A stretch of DNA of 54,959 nucleotides from Sphingomonas sp. BAUL-RG-20F-R05-02 (GCF_022662305.1 NZ_JAKNQH010000017.1:1-54959); one strand, 5' to 3'. Positions 36,783-45,542 are shown, counted from the stretch's first letter. The notes: generated from the letters alone by a model not told the origin. Translations and numbers: made by a program.

Positions 36783-37145
36783 ATGAAAGGGGGGCCGTCA
36801 ATCGGACTTGCTGCGCTTGGATCCACCCAGCACTGCACGGTTTCGCATGTTCAAGCATCTCCCCCCCCCCCGGTTGACGTAGAAGCGCGGGGTCAATTTG
36901 AGTACGTAATCGACGCGGTGATCGAGATTGTCACCGGCTTCGCACTTCTGGACGGCTTGGTCCCCATGAGACGGCTCCTAACTTCGTCTGCAACATGAGA
37001 GATTTTCGGCGCGGGGTACGCGACTGCGCACCGGCTCTTGCGCTGGCTGGATGAAGATGAGGCGATCATCTCGCGGTCGCGGCCTGCACTCTTCATCGCG
37101 TCGGACGGGCTCAGCCTGTTCCGAAAGCCGAAGAAACGGAAGTGA
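36783..37145 (+). pseudogene. FtsK-gamma-like winged-helix fragment, interrupted; contains C11 tract
   Basis: ATG 36783 follows the previous stop directly. The frame reads through a run of eleven C (36861-36871, giving four prolines), then EYVIDAVIEIVTGFALLDGL and VPMRRLLTSSAT, TGA at 36996-36998, then EIFGAGYATAHRLLRWLDED and EAIISRSRPALFIASDG to a stop at 37145. The order (D.AVE.V ... R ... GYxxAxRLLxxL-E--I) resembles the DNA-reading winged helix at the end of FtsK/SpoIIIE. The stop may be a mutation, and the C-run may have shifted the frame of an originally longer gene. The stretch 37146-37429 beyond it holds no gene I can support. Confidence 0.45.
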
Positions 37146-37429
37146 CGAGGGGGGGACAAGCGCGACGACGCGGTCTCTCTGATCTTGTCCTTGCTGACGG
37201 CCGAAGTGCTTCGGCGGGGGCGATAAGGTATCCATAACACGCCGGCGCTCGCGCCAATCATCATGGTCGACCTCCAGGAGGTCGCGATCTGCATTCGCCC
37301 AGCGTTGCCCGGTTTGAGATCGAGCAGATCGACGGCTAAACGCCTTCTGAAAATCGCCAGGCCGCTGGTTCCGCTCGTCGAAAATGCGGTATTGGCGCGG
37401 ATCTGGCTTTGGAAGGACCGGCATCCGGC

Positions 37430-39130
37430 TCAACCATGAAACGCATTCCCGATGAAAATTAGGTGCTGCCGCGTACCGTTTGGATAGGTCACGACATGTC
37501 CGACACCCCAGGCGGTCACGGGACCGCGCGCATATCGAAGTTCCGACTGGCATACCCCGCTGCAATAGATGCCGTCGCGGCTGGTTGGTCGATGCGTATG
37601 CCCGAGTGTCGCCTTGATGGCGAGCCGCTCAAAGAACCGAACGTCGCCCTGCCGGCCGTCGGCGCCGAGGTGGCCATGGATGCCCGTCTCGATGCCAGCG
37701 ATCCGCAGGCTTTCACCTGTCTGCAGGAAGCGCACCCCAACCAGGCCGTCCGCGGACATCGTGCGCAAGGTCTGCTCGAAGAACCCGTCGATAGACCTGC
37801 CTGCGGCAAGCCGCTTGTGAAGCTCCATCGAACACTCCAGAAACATGATAGCGTTCTCCGGATCCTCCCTGAAGTCCGCCTCCGCGAGCCAGCGCTCGAG
37901 CGCACCATCGTGATTGCTGCCGACCACGATGCTTTGCGCCCATTCGCGTCGGGTCTTCCGGAGGAAATCCGCCGTGGCGGTTAATTCAGCACGAACATCA
38001 CCACCGCCGGCAACCATCTGTGCGAAACGACGGTGATGGTCCTTGCGGTCGTGATGATTCCTCGCATCGAAGTCGCAAACGTCGTGGAAGACCATGTACT
38101 TCGGGCGGAGCCGGTCGACCAGCGAGACGCTTTGAATTGGCCTCTCTTCGCTCGAACCCCAGGTCGCCGCGGCCACTGCAGGATCGAGGTGGGCGTGATG
38201 GATGTCACCGAAGGTCAACGCCTCGACCCTGCAGCCCCGCTGAACGGATCCGTTGGACACATGGACGTCGAGGTCATGGAATGATCCATCACCATCGACA
38301 TCGGCAAGGATGTGACGGCAATATACTAACCCACCGGCAGTCACCTCAATGATGACTGCACCGAGTTCGCGGCGCCCCGGCGTCGTCCGGTTCAATGGCA
38401 CAGTCATGGCGCCGGTCGTCAGCTGGGCCTTGTAACCGTCCACCCGCAGACGAGGCAGCGTTTCGAACTGCACGGCCGGATGCACGATGATGGTCCAGCA
38501 AGCTGACGAACGGTGCCGTACCGTCTCGAGCGGGCGCGTCAGGCGCGGGAGCACGCGCTCGTCCAGCGCGACGTCGAGCAGACCATCAATGCCAAACTGT
38601 TCGTTCGCGATATGATCCGCATGGTCACCACGCACGGGGCGCTTCGGCGATACCCAGCCCACCCGAGCTACCGCCAGCCCCGCGCCGCAGGCGGACGCGT
38701 AGGCTTTAAGATTTCGCCAGAAGCCACCGTGCACTCGCGCGTCCGGCTCCACCGACGTGACGATGAGGCGGCTCACGCCGTACGCCGGTATGGAGATCAT
38801 AGGTGAACCATCGCGATCGGATCCGGTGGGCGCGATTTTCGTAGAATAGCTACCATGCTGCTTATACTTCGCCGGCCTGCCGCCGGCCTCCTTGCGCGAC
38901 ACGCCGAAGCGCGTCGTCACGTCGCCCTTCAGCATCTCGCGCAGCGGAGGCACCTTCATGCCGGCATCCCGCATCACGTTCCGCTCATGCTGGACCAGAG
39001 CCTCACGGACCCTGATCATCGTGATGCCGAGGGCGCGGCCCACCACGGACATGCTACGATGCTTGACGAAGAGCGCGTGGATCACCGCCTGCTGGGTCGT
39101 GACGTAGGTCGATTCAGGAATGCGCGCCAT
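37430..39130 (-). CDS. Calcineurin-like metallophosphoesterase, possibly phage DNA-transfer (T5 A1-like) type
   Basis: A 566-residue protein. Residues of about 10-60 look like an HTH (SMSVVGRALGITMIRVREAL). The C-terminal half carries the metallophosphoesterase motif series in order: GDIHHAHLD (D-x-H), FHDVCDFDARNHHDRKDHHR, VVGSNHDGALERWLAEADF (N-H-D), GIHGHLG and LGHTHRP (G-H-x-H). The GNHD motif reads GSNHD and the second motif is unusually His/Asp-rich. Phage T5 protein A1 and relatives show a similar layout; that comparison is from memory. It would be a metal-dependent phosphodiesterase or nuclease. ATG 39130 is preferred, with AGGAG nine bases ahead, to the upstream ATG 39151. Confidence 0.65.
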   Translation of the reverse strand: MARIPESTYVTTQQAVIHALFVKHRSMSVVGRALGITMIRVREALVQHERNVMRDAGMKVPPLREMLKGDVTTRFGVSRKEAGGRPAKYKQHGSYSTKIAPTGSDRDGSPMISIPAYGVSRLIVTSVEPDARVHGGFWRNLKAYASACGAGLAVARVGWVSPKRPVRGDHADHIANEQFGIDGLLDVALDERVLPRLTRPLETVRHRSSACWTIIVHPAVQFETLPRLRVDGYKAQLTTGAMTVPLNRTTPGRRELGAVIIEVTAGGLVYCRHILADVDGDGSFHDLDVHVSNGSVQRGCRVEALTFGDIHHAHLDPAVAAATWGSSEERPIQSVSLVDRLRPKYMVFHDVCDFDARNHHDRKDHHRRFAQMVAGGGDVRAELTATADFLRKTRREWAQSIVVGSNHDGALERWLAEADFREDPENAIMFLECSMELHKRLAAGRSIDGFFEQTLRTMSADGLVGVRFLQTGESLRIAGIETGIHGHLGADGRQGDVRFFERLAIKATLGHTHRPTSRDGIYCSGVCQSELRYARGPVTAWGVGHVVTYPNGTRQHLIFIGNAFHG

Positions 39131-39211
39131 CAACCTGTGCTCCTGCGACATCGAGCGAAGTTACATCCAGCGGATCGAATGACGGCACGCGGATATGAGC
39201 GTTTGGTGTGA

Positions 39212-40039
39212 TCATTCATCGATGTTCTCGTTAGTGAAGCTGGAGAGCCGCCTGCGGTGATTTCCTGGTTCGCCGCAGCCGGGCTGCAACCCGGAAGCCG
39301 GGTGATCGGCGTTTCCAATCAGGGGCGCGGTGGCGACATCGTCGGGCCAAGGCATTACGACCGGGAGCTCGCCGACATCGAACAGGATAATCGATCGGCC
39401 TGCCATCTGCAGAACGTCGGCAATGACATATTTCCTTCCGCGCAGGATCGGGTGGTCGACGACCGCATCGAGGTCGAGCCCCTCGCAGTAGAGCGCGACG
39501 GTATCCGGTAGCGGCTGTGGAAGGGCGAGATAGGCGGTCCCTGCTCTGGTCGCCAGTTGGAAGCCTTGGCCATGCAGATGGATCTCGACGGAAGACCCCA
39601 AAACGACAAGCATGACGAAATCGCCGACGCTGCCGTCCTGGAGGAGGGCTTCACCGGTAGGATCCGCCGGATTCTCGCTCCACGGTTCGCGCGAACAAGC
39701 GTGTTCGGAATGCGTGCCGAGCGCTGTGGGCGCGTGTCGCGTGTGGAAGAAACGGCGGTCCGTATCCGGAGCCGAGAGCCAGTTCTTCGAGGGCCGGAGA
39801 CTCTGGAGCGCCTGCCCGACCTCGAAATCCGCCGCCTCGAGCACGAGGCCGGCAAGCGGCGACATCGTGACGACCGTCGCCTGCAGATATGCGCGGAACG
39901 AGGTCAGCCGGAGTTCAATCGCTTCGCGTTCGATAGCGTATGACTCCCGCTGGGCACGCTGCCTCGCCGTCTCTCTCGGTTCGGGCGCGCAAGGCTGCGT
40001 GCCCCGCCGGAGCTTATGCTCCCCGCTGCTTGCGTCCAT
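39212..40039 (-). CDS. Unknown protein, member C of the LPxT-core paralog family
   Basis: 275 residues. ATG 40039 has AAGGGAG about nine bases ahead; the longer open frame upstream (to 40417) is not supported. The N-terminal helix is charged (ETARQRAQRESYAIEREAIE). The C-terminal 110 residues follow the family order, FVMLVVLGSSVEIHLHGQGF, then PLPDTVALYCEGLDLDAVVD, HPILRGRKYVIADVLQMAGR and SIILFDVG. It is a weaker match than the 26454/41122 pair. It lies downstream of an MbcA-like gene and upstream of the phosphoesterase on one strand. The roughly 300 bases ahead of it (40040-40338) hold nothing I can assign. Confidence 0.65.
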   Translation of the reverse strand: MDASSGEHKLRRGTQPCAPEPRETARQRAQRESYAIEREAIELRLTSFRAYLQATVVTMSPLAGLVLEAADFEVGQALQSLRPSKNWLSAPDTDRRFFHTRHAPTALGTHSEHACSREPWSENPADPTGEALLQDGSVGDFVMLVVLGSSVEIHLHGQGFQLATRAGTAYLALPQPLPDTVALYCEGLDLDAVVDHPILRGRKYVIADVLQMAGRSIILFDVGELPVVMPWPDDVATAPLIGNADHPASGLQPGCGEPGNHRRRLSSFTNENIDE

Positions 40040-40338
40040 GACAGGAACTCCCTTTTTCCGTTGAAATTCTGGGATAGGGACGGGCGGGAACCGTCGCGCA
40101 GCGGGTGTGAACCCTCGCCGCAGCCTTCGGTCACCGGCCGAATTGGCGATGAGCCAAGTGAAGGTCCATCCGACTTTTCGGTTTCGGCAATACCTGCGAC
40201 CGATCACGGCGACTGACACGGTCGGTGCGCTCTGTTTGGACACGAAGCCATCTGGGCAGCGCGTCTCGGTCAAGCCATGGGTCGGGCTGAGACAATGAAA
40301 TCCGGCACCAAGCGCCGGCGCGGTCAGTCCCGGAACTT

Positions 40339-40692
40339 TCACGTTTCGAAGACGGCCACGGCTCGGAGCATTCCGCAGATCCACGTCTCGGACGAGGACA
40401 TCACCTGAATTGGACACTGTCCGCCCATGGCTCTACTTGATCGTCGCAGCCACGCCTGGATGCGCGCCTCGTCCCCAAGAAGCGCGTCCAGACCAACGGC
40501 AAGTTCGATCAGGAGCTGCATCCGCCGTTCGAGGCGGAACGCGCACCAACTCGCCGCCTCGCCGGCGGGGCCGGCGAGGCCGCCACCTCCAAGAAGATCC
40601 GCCTCCTCAATCGCACTGAGTTCCCAGTGTTCCCGCACATTCTCCCAGCACGCGAGAGACGCCTTCAGGCGGGGTGGGCAGTTATCGACCAT
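40339..40692 (-). CDS. MbcA/ParS (DUF2384)-like small protein
   Basis: 117 residues. The C-terminal part RRMQLLIELAVGLDALLGDE, ARIQAWLRRSSRAMGG and QCPIQVMSSSETW follows the toxin-binding domain of Xre/MbcA/ParS antitoxins: L...(A)..LFGD...-..WL...N..LGG..P. The N-terminal half (ACWENVREHWELSAIEEADL) would be the DNA-binding part, as in short MbcA-type antitoxins. No RES-domain toxin gene lies beside it; its neighbours are LPxT-core family members C and D. It resembles the products of 47603 and 48150. Confidence 0.6.
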   Translation of the reverse strand: MVDNCPPRLKASLACWENVREHWELSAIEEADLLGGGGLAGPAGEAASWCAFRLERRMQLLIELAVGLDALLGDEARIQAWLRRSSRAMGGQCPIQVMSSSETWICGMLRAVAVFET

Positions 40693-41121
40693 CTATCGCT
40701 CCATTGCAGATGATCGCGTACCCCACGGACTATAGGGACGGATCGGGTGTATACTTCCGGTGCCAGTGTTCCGCCTTGGCGGTGCGCCAGTTCCGGACGA
40801 CGTACCGAGCACTCGACAATCAGAACGCACGAAGCTAAATAAGTTTCATATTATGGAAGTTAATTTCGTCGTGGAGCCTAGTACGTTCGTCCGCGCGTCG
40901 CCTCTGTAGGTACTGGGCGCCGTGCAAAGCGGTACGGGGCCACTGCCTAACTGAGACCGCTGACACTGGCTCAGCGTAGGCCACGCTGCGTACCGCACTT
41001 CCCGCTGGCACACCGCGATTCTTGGCGTGCTGCGGCCGGGCGAAGCCCAAAGGATGCGCGCACTTCGCAACAAGATGCTTCCGATTGGTGATCCGCGAGC
41101 AGAAGACAGGTTTCCACGTAC
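40693..41121. other. Divergent intergenic region with a candidate att half-site
   Basis: No gene. The region lies between the leftward MbcA-like gene and the rightward 41122 gene and should hold both promoters. It contains ACGGGGCCACTGCCTAA at 40934-40950, repeated exactly at 53375-53391 just behind the integrase remnant. That makes it a possible left boundary of a 12.4-kb element carrying the ubiquitin-like operon. Confidence 0.4.
40934..40950 (+). repeat. 17-base direct repeat, copy 1 (candidate att site)
   Basis: ACGGGGCCACTGCCTAA. The second copy is at 53375-53391. The flanks differ. The length and the position of the partner directly beyond the integrase gene favour an attachment core, but chance is not excluded. 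Confidence 0.45.
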
Positions 41122-42153
41122 ATGCGAAACGACAACACTGCGGCTCAACCGGCGAGTCCGTACATCAAAGAGCCTTGGATAGACCCGGTCTCGCACCGGG
41201 CAGAGGTCGAGCACGTAATCGCCGCCGCGATGGCCGCGATTACCGCGCCCATTCTGAAGCGGTTGAAACGGCTTCGCATAGTCGAAGCCACCGGGGACTA
41301 TGGCGGTGAGAATCATCTCCAGATCGGGTCGGACGCGATTGGCAGATCCGGCATCGAGTTCCGGTTCGCGATGCCGGCGTGGCGAACGGGTGTTCAGCAA
41401 CTCGGACCCGTGATCGCAGATCTGGTCCGGAGCGCGACACGCCTCGCGAACACGGCCTCGCGGCTACGAGAGTTCGGCGAACTGCTTAGCGATATTGCGG
41501 CGGCGGCCATCGCGCCGGCTGCCAGCGGCATGGCGCCGATGAGCGTCGTTGCCGTGGGCATTTACCCCCGTCCCGACCGATGGCTCACGATCACCGTGGA
41601 TGTCAGGATGCTCGCTTGCGATCTTAGCGTCGGTGTCGAACGCGTATCGGGTGGCAGTACAACATTCATAGGCGATCAGCTGGCGGGGCTCGTCGCGGCC
41701 CATCTCCGACGCCGATCCGCCTTGGCTCAGGCGATTGTCGCGGGCGGTTCCGGCTGGATAGATGATGTCGCGGCGCGCCTGCTCGATCTTTCAGGTATCG
41801 ATCTTGCGCACGCATGCGAGCTGCTGCGTTGCCGGTCTGACTTAGAGTTCGGCTATGGCGGCGTAGGGAGTTGTAGATCGATTGGTTCGGTGCACTGGTC
41901 GGACGGCACGATCAGGGCCGATGTCGCAAGTCGGGGCGCGCAGGACTTCTTCAGGGTGTACCACGACGTTCTTTCGATCGAAGCCGAGAAGCTGCCGGCC
42001 ACGGTCGCGGCCAGCCTCGCCAAGCGGCGGCTCCGAGATGTCATCGACTTCGACATCATCCCTGCAGACGCCCTGATCGTGGACGTGCGCGAGGCGGACG
42101 GTCGGCTTCGGCTCACGCTTCAGATTGGGCGACGGGTGATCCAACACGCCTGA
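41122..42153 (+). CDS. Unknown protein, member D of the LPxT-core paralog family
   Basis: 343 residues, probably cytoplasmic. It is the clearest relative of the 26454 protein. Matching blocks in order are GGSGWIDDVAARLLDLSGID (versus GADGRIDDMAAAV), SVHWSDGTIRADVASRGAQD (versus LYWRDGTIKAEISMAGS), KLPATVAASLAKRRLRDVID (versus LPETVIDTLPGRTVERIAEL) and GRLRLTLQIGRRVI (versus GLRLRLQVGERLI). The N-terminal region shares a helix plus strand pattern (SVVAVGIYPRPDRWLTITVD). It has no catalytic signature I recognise, and the conservation of W-x-DG and LPxT positions suggests a fold rather than an active site. Confidence 0.8.
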   Translation: MRNDNTAAQPASPYIKEPWIDPVSHRAEVEHVIAAAMAAITAPILKRLKRLRIVEATGDYGGENHLQIGSDAIGRSGIEFRFAMPAWRTGVQQLGPVIADLVRSATRLANTASRLREFGELLSDIAAAAIAPAASGMAPMSVVAVGIYPRPDRWLTITVDVRMLACDLSVGVERVSGGSTTFIGDQLAGLVAAHLRRRSALAQAIVAGGSGWIDDVAARLLDLSGIDLAHACELLRCRSDLEFGYGGVGSCRSIGSVHWSDGTIRADVASRGAQDFFRVYHDVLSIEAEKLPATVAASLAKRRLRDVIDFDIIPADALIVDVREADGRLRLTLQIGRRVIQHA

Positions 42154-42896
42154 CAATTCGGAGCTCGGCCGGCTAAAAGGGAACGTGCTCGAAAGAGTTA
42201 GCGCGATCAGTAGGATCGATGCCGCCGATGACAACACCCCGATGCATGACTGCGAATGCCGGACGTGCGCTCGAACCTGAAGGTAAAGGGCATCTCCCCT
42301 TTCGCCGCTATAAATGAGAGCAGCCGCGATTGTCGAACTCGCCGCAATCTCGATCCCGCACGCGGGCGACAGCCGGCTCAATCATGCACGGCGGAGTCGC
42401 GATCCGACCGGCACGAGAGGCGGCCTGCCCAAGCCGCCGGCGGGCGACCGCGGGCCACCCGCGCAGGCCGTGCGCCTAGCTTGTACCTCAACCGTGGGCG
42501 AACTCCTCCTGCATCAACGTTCCTTCAGCCGTGAGTGAGTACAGTTCCTGGTCAGTTTAGAAATGTCGAGGCACGTCGACGAGTTAATACTCGCAAACCG
42601 CTGGGCGGTTCCAGCGGGCTGACCGACGAAGCCCATTGGCCAGCTCGGAGCCTTCGGCTTTCGCTCCGCTCGAAGTACAAGAGCGATACTTCCCGTTTGC
42701 GCTCGTCCTGCTGGATGCGTGACGCTCTCCACAAGCATGAGCGCGACAGCGCGACCTGGCAGTCTTTCCTCCAGACGCTTTGTCTCTAGCAGCCCACGGA
42801 ACTAGCCCCGCCGACTATGCTGAAACCGGAGTGTCAGCATCGACGTACTGACAACGTTTTTTTCCGAACGTCGCGTTTTTCTCACGAGTGCGGGCG
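42154..42896. other. Gene-free stretch of about 740 bases
   Basis: No convincing gene on either strand. Two small inverted repeats stand together: CGAGT-TAAT-ACTCG (42580-42593) and CCGCTGG-GCGGTT-CCAGCGG (42598-42617). They could be terminator or RNA structures between convergent genes (41122 rightward, 42897 leftward). A T-run occurs near 42857. Confidence 0.35.
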
Positions 42897-43562
42897 TCAC
42901 TCGGAAAAGCGCAGCCTGTCGAGCTCATGCGAAAGTTCGGACACGGTAGCCATCGTCGCTTGGGCGAAACCGTTCACGATCGCCGGCATGTAAGTCGCCG
43001 TGTCCAACAGAATCGCGGCCCCGCCCAGACTCTTCATCGCAGCTGATAGGGCTGTGCGATCCGACACGACCGCATCGCCGATGTCACCGACATAGCGTTC
43101 GCCGTGCTGCCCGCGCTGTCCCATGTCCGCCAACGCGCTGCCCTGGATCACGATGATGGTCCCCTCCTCTAGGGGACGGCGAGCAACATAGTCTTTCGGC
43201 AGCGCCGTACGCGCTCCGGCCAGGAGCGCCGGAACCAGCGTTCCCCACCGTTCCGTCACATGACGCGCGGCAAGCGACGGCACCATGAACGCCGCCATCA
43301 GCCGCATGGCGGTCGCGAGAGCCGCGAGTTCGAGGATCCCGTAATCGAGCCGCCCCGCCGCACGCACCCCTTCGTCCCGGAGCAGCCCGAGGCGTTGCAG
43401 CTGCCGGACCCGCGCTTCGAAGGCGGTCAGCGCCGACGGACCAATCCCGCACGCCCGCATCAGCAGCGGCACCGCGTGTGCGAATCGAAGCGCGACGCCT
43501 GAGCTAGGTCCGGAAAGTTTGGCCACCGGCGACGCATTCCCCCGACGCAACACCAAGAGCAA
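42897..43562 (-). CDS. Putative regulator with MerR-like N-terminal domain
   Basis: About 210-221 residues; the start is TTG 43562 or GTG 43526, and neither is certain. The N-terminal part (ALTAFEARVRQLQRLGLLRD then AAGRLDYGILELAALATAMR) follows the pattern of MerR-like proteins in integrative elements: F.ARVRhLQRLGlp followed by a Y-g-e-(I/L)..L....L. The C-terminal 120 residues are not recognised. It is divergent from the 43610 operon, with a perfect palindrome over the predicted promoter between them, the classical layout for a local regulator. Confidence 0.6.
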   Translation of the reverse strand: MLLVLRRGNASPVAKLSGPSSGVALRFAHAVPLLMRACGIGPSALTAFEARVRQLQRLGLLRDEGVRAAGRLDYGILELAALATAMRLMAAFMVPSLAARHVTERWGTLVPALLAGARTALPKDYVARRPLEEGTIIVIQGSALADMGQRGQHGERYVGDIGDAVVSDRTALSAAMKSLGGAAILLDTATYMPAIVNGFAQATMATVSELSHELDRLRFSE

Positions 43563-43571
43563 GCATAACCA

Positions 43572-43600
43572 TTGACATCTTCGCTATACGATCGTATCTC
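43572..43600 (+). promoter_or_regulatory. Promoter of the ubiquitin-like operon with embedded palindrome
   Basis: TTGACA (43572-43577), a 17-base spacer and TATCTC (43595-43600) stand 10 bases before the 43610 start. ATACGATCGTAT (43586-43597) is a perfect 12-base palindrome covering the -10 side of the spacer. An 11-of-12 copy (ATGCGATCGTAT) stands at 47179-47190 ahead of the 46286 gene. A repressor site is the natural reading. Confidence 0.6.
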
Positions 43601-43609
43601 GTTTTTACC

Positions 43610-44251
43610 ATGCAGAACATGACCGACAACGCCGACGCACTCCCGGCCTTCCGCATTGGGCTGAACTCCAAGCGCAAGCGCGCCATAGATCTGCTCGTCG
43701 ATCCACCTGGCAGCCAGATGGAGCCGCTCACGATCTGGACTCGTCAGTTCGCGACGGACGAGGACCGCGACGCACTGCTAGAAGGAATGGACGAGGGTAG
43801 GATCGACCCCATTTTCCTCGGCCGGCTCACCATGACGTTCGGCGGCGCCGCACTCGACGATTTGGCTGACGGATTGACTGCGGCGGCGCGAGCGCGACGT
43901 CTGGAGGAGGAAAAGGCGGAGGCGCAGCGGGCACGCGAACATCTCGTCGTCGACCTATACACCCGCGAGGGCAAGCATGGACGTCATCTGCTCGAGCTAC
44001 AGCGCATGAGCTGTAACAAAGCGGACTGGAAAGTGGCATACGACCGGGCGATCGAGCGCGACCGTCTGTGCGACTGGCTGCGTTGGCAGAAAAGTCGATT
44101 TCTCGAATTCCTCGATCATGCCGCGCAGCACGGCGACGAAGCGCTCGCCAGGCTGCTCGTCGACGAGATGTTCGCCACCGAGCGCCGCGTGAAGAAAGAG
44201 GGCCGCGGCGCAGGCGGCTCGCGACCGCTGCGCATGTGGAGGGGCGACTGA
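43610..44251 (+). CDS. Unknown protein, first gene of the ubiquitin-like operon
   Basis: 213 residues, charged, helical. ARARRLEEEKAEAQRAREHL is probably a coiled coil, followed by RHLLELQRMSCNKADWKVAY and a basic tail ending LRMWRGD. Two cysteines (in RMSCNK and DRLCDW) are present, but no E2-like or other catalytic context is visible. I do not recognise a family. Its TGA overlaps the next ATG (TGATG), so it is co-translated with the AAA-like gene. It could be a target, adaptor or DNA-binding subunit of the system. Confidence 0.7.
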   Translation: MQNMTDNADALPAFRIGLNSKRKRAIDLLVDPPGSQMEPLTIWTRQFATDEDRDALLEGMDEGRIDPIFLGRLTMTFGGAALDDLADGLTAAARARRLEEEKAEAQRAREHLVVDLYTREGKHGRHLLELQRMSCNKADWKVAYDRAIERDRLCDWLRWQKSRFLEFLDHAAQHGDEALARLLVDEMFATERRVKKEGRGAGGSRPLRMWRGD

Positions 44252-45159
44252 TGGACGTGATCGCTCCCTTCCAGCCCGCGACGCCGGCGATGATCGTCGG
44301 ACATGCGGGACCCGGCGAACCGCTGCCGCTCGAACTCGGCGAGCCATTCGCGCTGCTCGGCGGTGACCGGCTCGGACCGGAGGGCATCCCGTTTCTCGTC
44401 ATGCACGAGCATCAGCCGGACTTCCTGCGCTGGGTCCGCGAGTGCTGCGCGGCAATGCTTGCGGCGGAGCGGCCATGGTTCGGCGGCGGGAGGCTGGTCA
44501 TCGGCGGAGCAGCCGGTGCGGGGCGCACTCATGCGGCGCGCTGGCTCGCACGTGTCGTCGGCGTTCCGCATGGAGTGCTCAATCTGACCGATCCCGTGAT
44601 CGCCGCCAACGTCGCCGCGTCCGGCGAGATCAGCGAGGCTCTGGGCGCCTCGCCCGTCACCGTCGCCATGGCCACGGCCCGCTGCGCGAACCCGATCGTC
44701 ACGGTTGTCGGTGCGGACCAGGTCGGGGACGACGTGCTCGCTGGCCTGAACGCGATGATCGACCCGGAGCGCTGCCGCCGGTGGCGCGAGGACCGGCTCG
44801 GAGTGGACGTCGACCTCGGCGAAGTGACGTGGATCCTCCAGAGCCACGGTGCGCGAGCGATCCCCTCCTGGGTCGCGCCCGGCGCGGCGGAAGTCACCCT
44901 GCAGGCCAGCCCGTCCCGGAAGAACACGGTACTGGCGCTGTCGATCTGCCTCGAGGCGATGGGCGATCTCGGCATCGACCCTCGCGCCGAGCGCCTCTCG
45001 TGGAACCAGATCAGCGAACAGCTGCCGAACGACGGGCTGCGATCCGCGAAGATGATCTACGCCAACATGGTCAACGCGCTGCGCATATGCCTGCGCGCCA
45101 CACGGACGACGCCCTCATCAACCCTGCCGTCCAACCGCATCGCTTTCCAAGGAGAATGA
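44251..45159 (+). CDS. Degenerate Lon-like AAA protein
   Basis: 302 residues with one AAA domain. The P-loop reads RLVIGGAAGAGRTHAARWLA, with Arg where Lys is expected. The next blocks follow the Lon order: SGEISEALGASPVT, then CANPIVTVVGADQVGDDV in the Walker B place (Lon has ..P(V/I)..LDE.DK), LNAMIDPERCRRWREDRLGV (Lon ..LLE.LDPEQ...F.D.(Y/F)L.V), DVDLGEVTWILQSHGARAIP (Lon .DLS.V.FI.TAN). So the Walker A lysine and the Walker B acidic pair are both altered while the scaffold is kept. No protease domain is attached. It may be a non-hydrolysing adaptor or use an unusual mechanism. It is coupled to genes on both sides. Confidence 0.7.
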   Translation: MDVIAPFQPATPAMIVGHAGPGEPLPLELGEPFALLGGDRLGPEGIPFLVMHEHQPDFLRWVRECCAAMLAAERPWFGGGRLVIGGAAGAGRTHAARWLARVVGVPHGVLNLTDPVIAANVAASGEISEALGASPVTVAMATARCANPIVTVVGADQVGDDVLAGLNAMIDPERCRRWREDRLGVDVDLGEVTWILQSHGARAIPSWVAPGAAEVTLQASPSRKNTVLALSICLEAMGDLGIDPRAERLSWNQISEQLPNDGLRSAKMIYANMVNALRICLRATRTTPSSTLPSNRIAFQGE

Positions 45160-45161
45160 CT

Positions 45162-45542
45162 ATGTCGCCGATCAACGATCTCGCCTCCGCCGCCGCGACC
45201 GTCGCCCCCCCGGCCATCGTGCAGTCACCGACCGCGCCGCGCGCTCGGACCTTCTATCTCGTAGACGAGGCGGAACGCTCCACGCCCAAGCCTGTCGCGG
45301 CCGAAGGACGCACGATGATCTCCGTCAACGGCCGCTGGGTCGGTCTGCGCGGTCGCACCGCGAGCCATGCGCAACTGCTGCGCATCGCCTATCCCGACCG
45401 GGAGGGCCAACTCCCCGGCTCGGCGTCCGTCTCGTATCGTCGCCGTGGCGCAGAGGGTCTGGCCGGGCTGCTGACGCCAGGCGACGTCGTACCGCTCGCA
45501 GACGGGCTCCTCGTCAACGTGAACGCAACCTATGCCAGCTGA
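45162..45542 (+). CDS. Ubiquitin-like protein (multi-ubiquitin domain type, single domain)
   Basis: 126 residues. After a flexible Ala/Pro-rich leader (to about residue 27) one beta-grasp-like unit follows: TFYLVDEAER, TMISVNGRWVGLRGRTASHA, QLLRIAYPD, SVSYRRRGAEGLAGLLTPGD and VVPLADGLLVNVNATYAS. The order (I.(V/I)(N/D)G......(T)....(I)L.LA......y.(v).....(g)..(l)..(g)..v.l..g..F/v.v) is that of the bacterial multi-ubiquitin domain. The protein ends TYAS, not GG, so conjugation would need processing or a different chemistry. ATG 45162 has AAGGAG seven bases ahead; ATG 45156 would be too close. It overlaps the E1-like gene by 11 bases. Confidence 0.65.
   Translation: MSPINDLASAAATVAPPAIVQSPTAPRARTFYLVDEAERSTPKPVAAEGRTMISVNGRWVGLRGRTASHAQLLRIAYPDREGQLPGSASVSYRRRGAEGLAGLLTPGDVVPLADGLLVNVNATYAS

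Noticed and set aside
40339..40692. Complete RES-Xre/MbcA toxin-antitoxin pair
   Set aside because: The antitoxin-like half is visible, but none of the adjacent proteins shows RES-domain motifs.
44442..45161. Long Arg-rich open frame running through the AAA-like gene into the ubiquitin-like gene
   Set aside because: It is a shadow frame of the AAA-like gene; only the part from 45162 has a ribosome site and a plausible protein.
45162..45542. Processing of the ubiquitin-like protein to a GG end
   Set aside because: No Gly-Gly pair occurs near the C-terminus, so a classical GG-exposing cleavage is not supported by this sequence.
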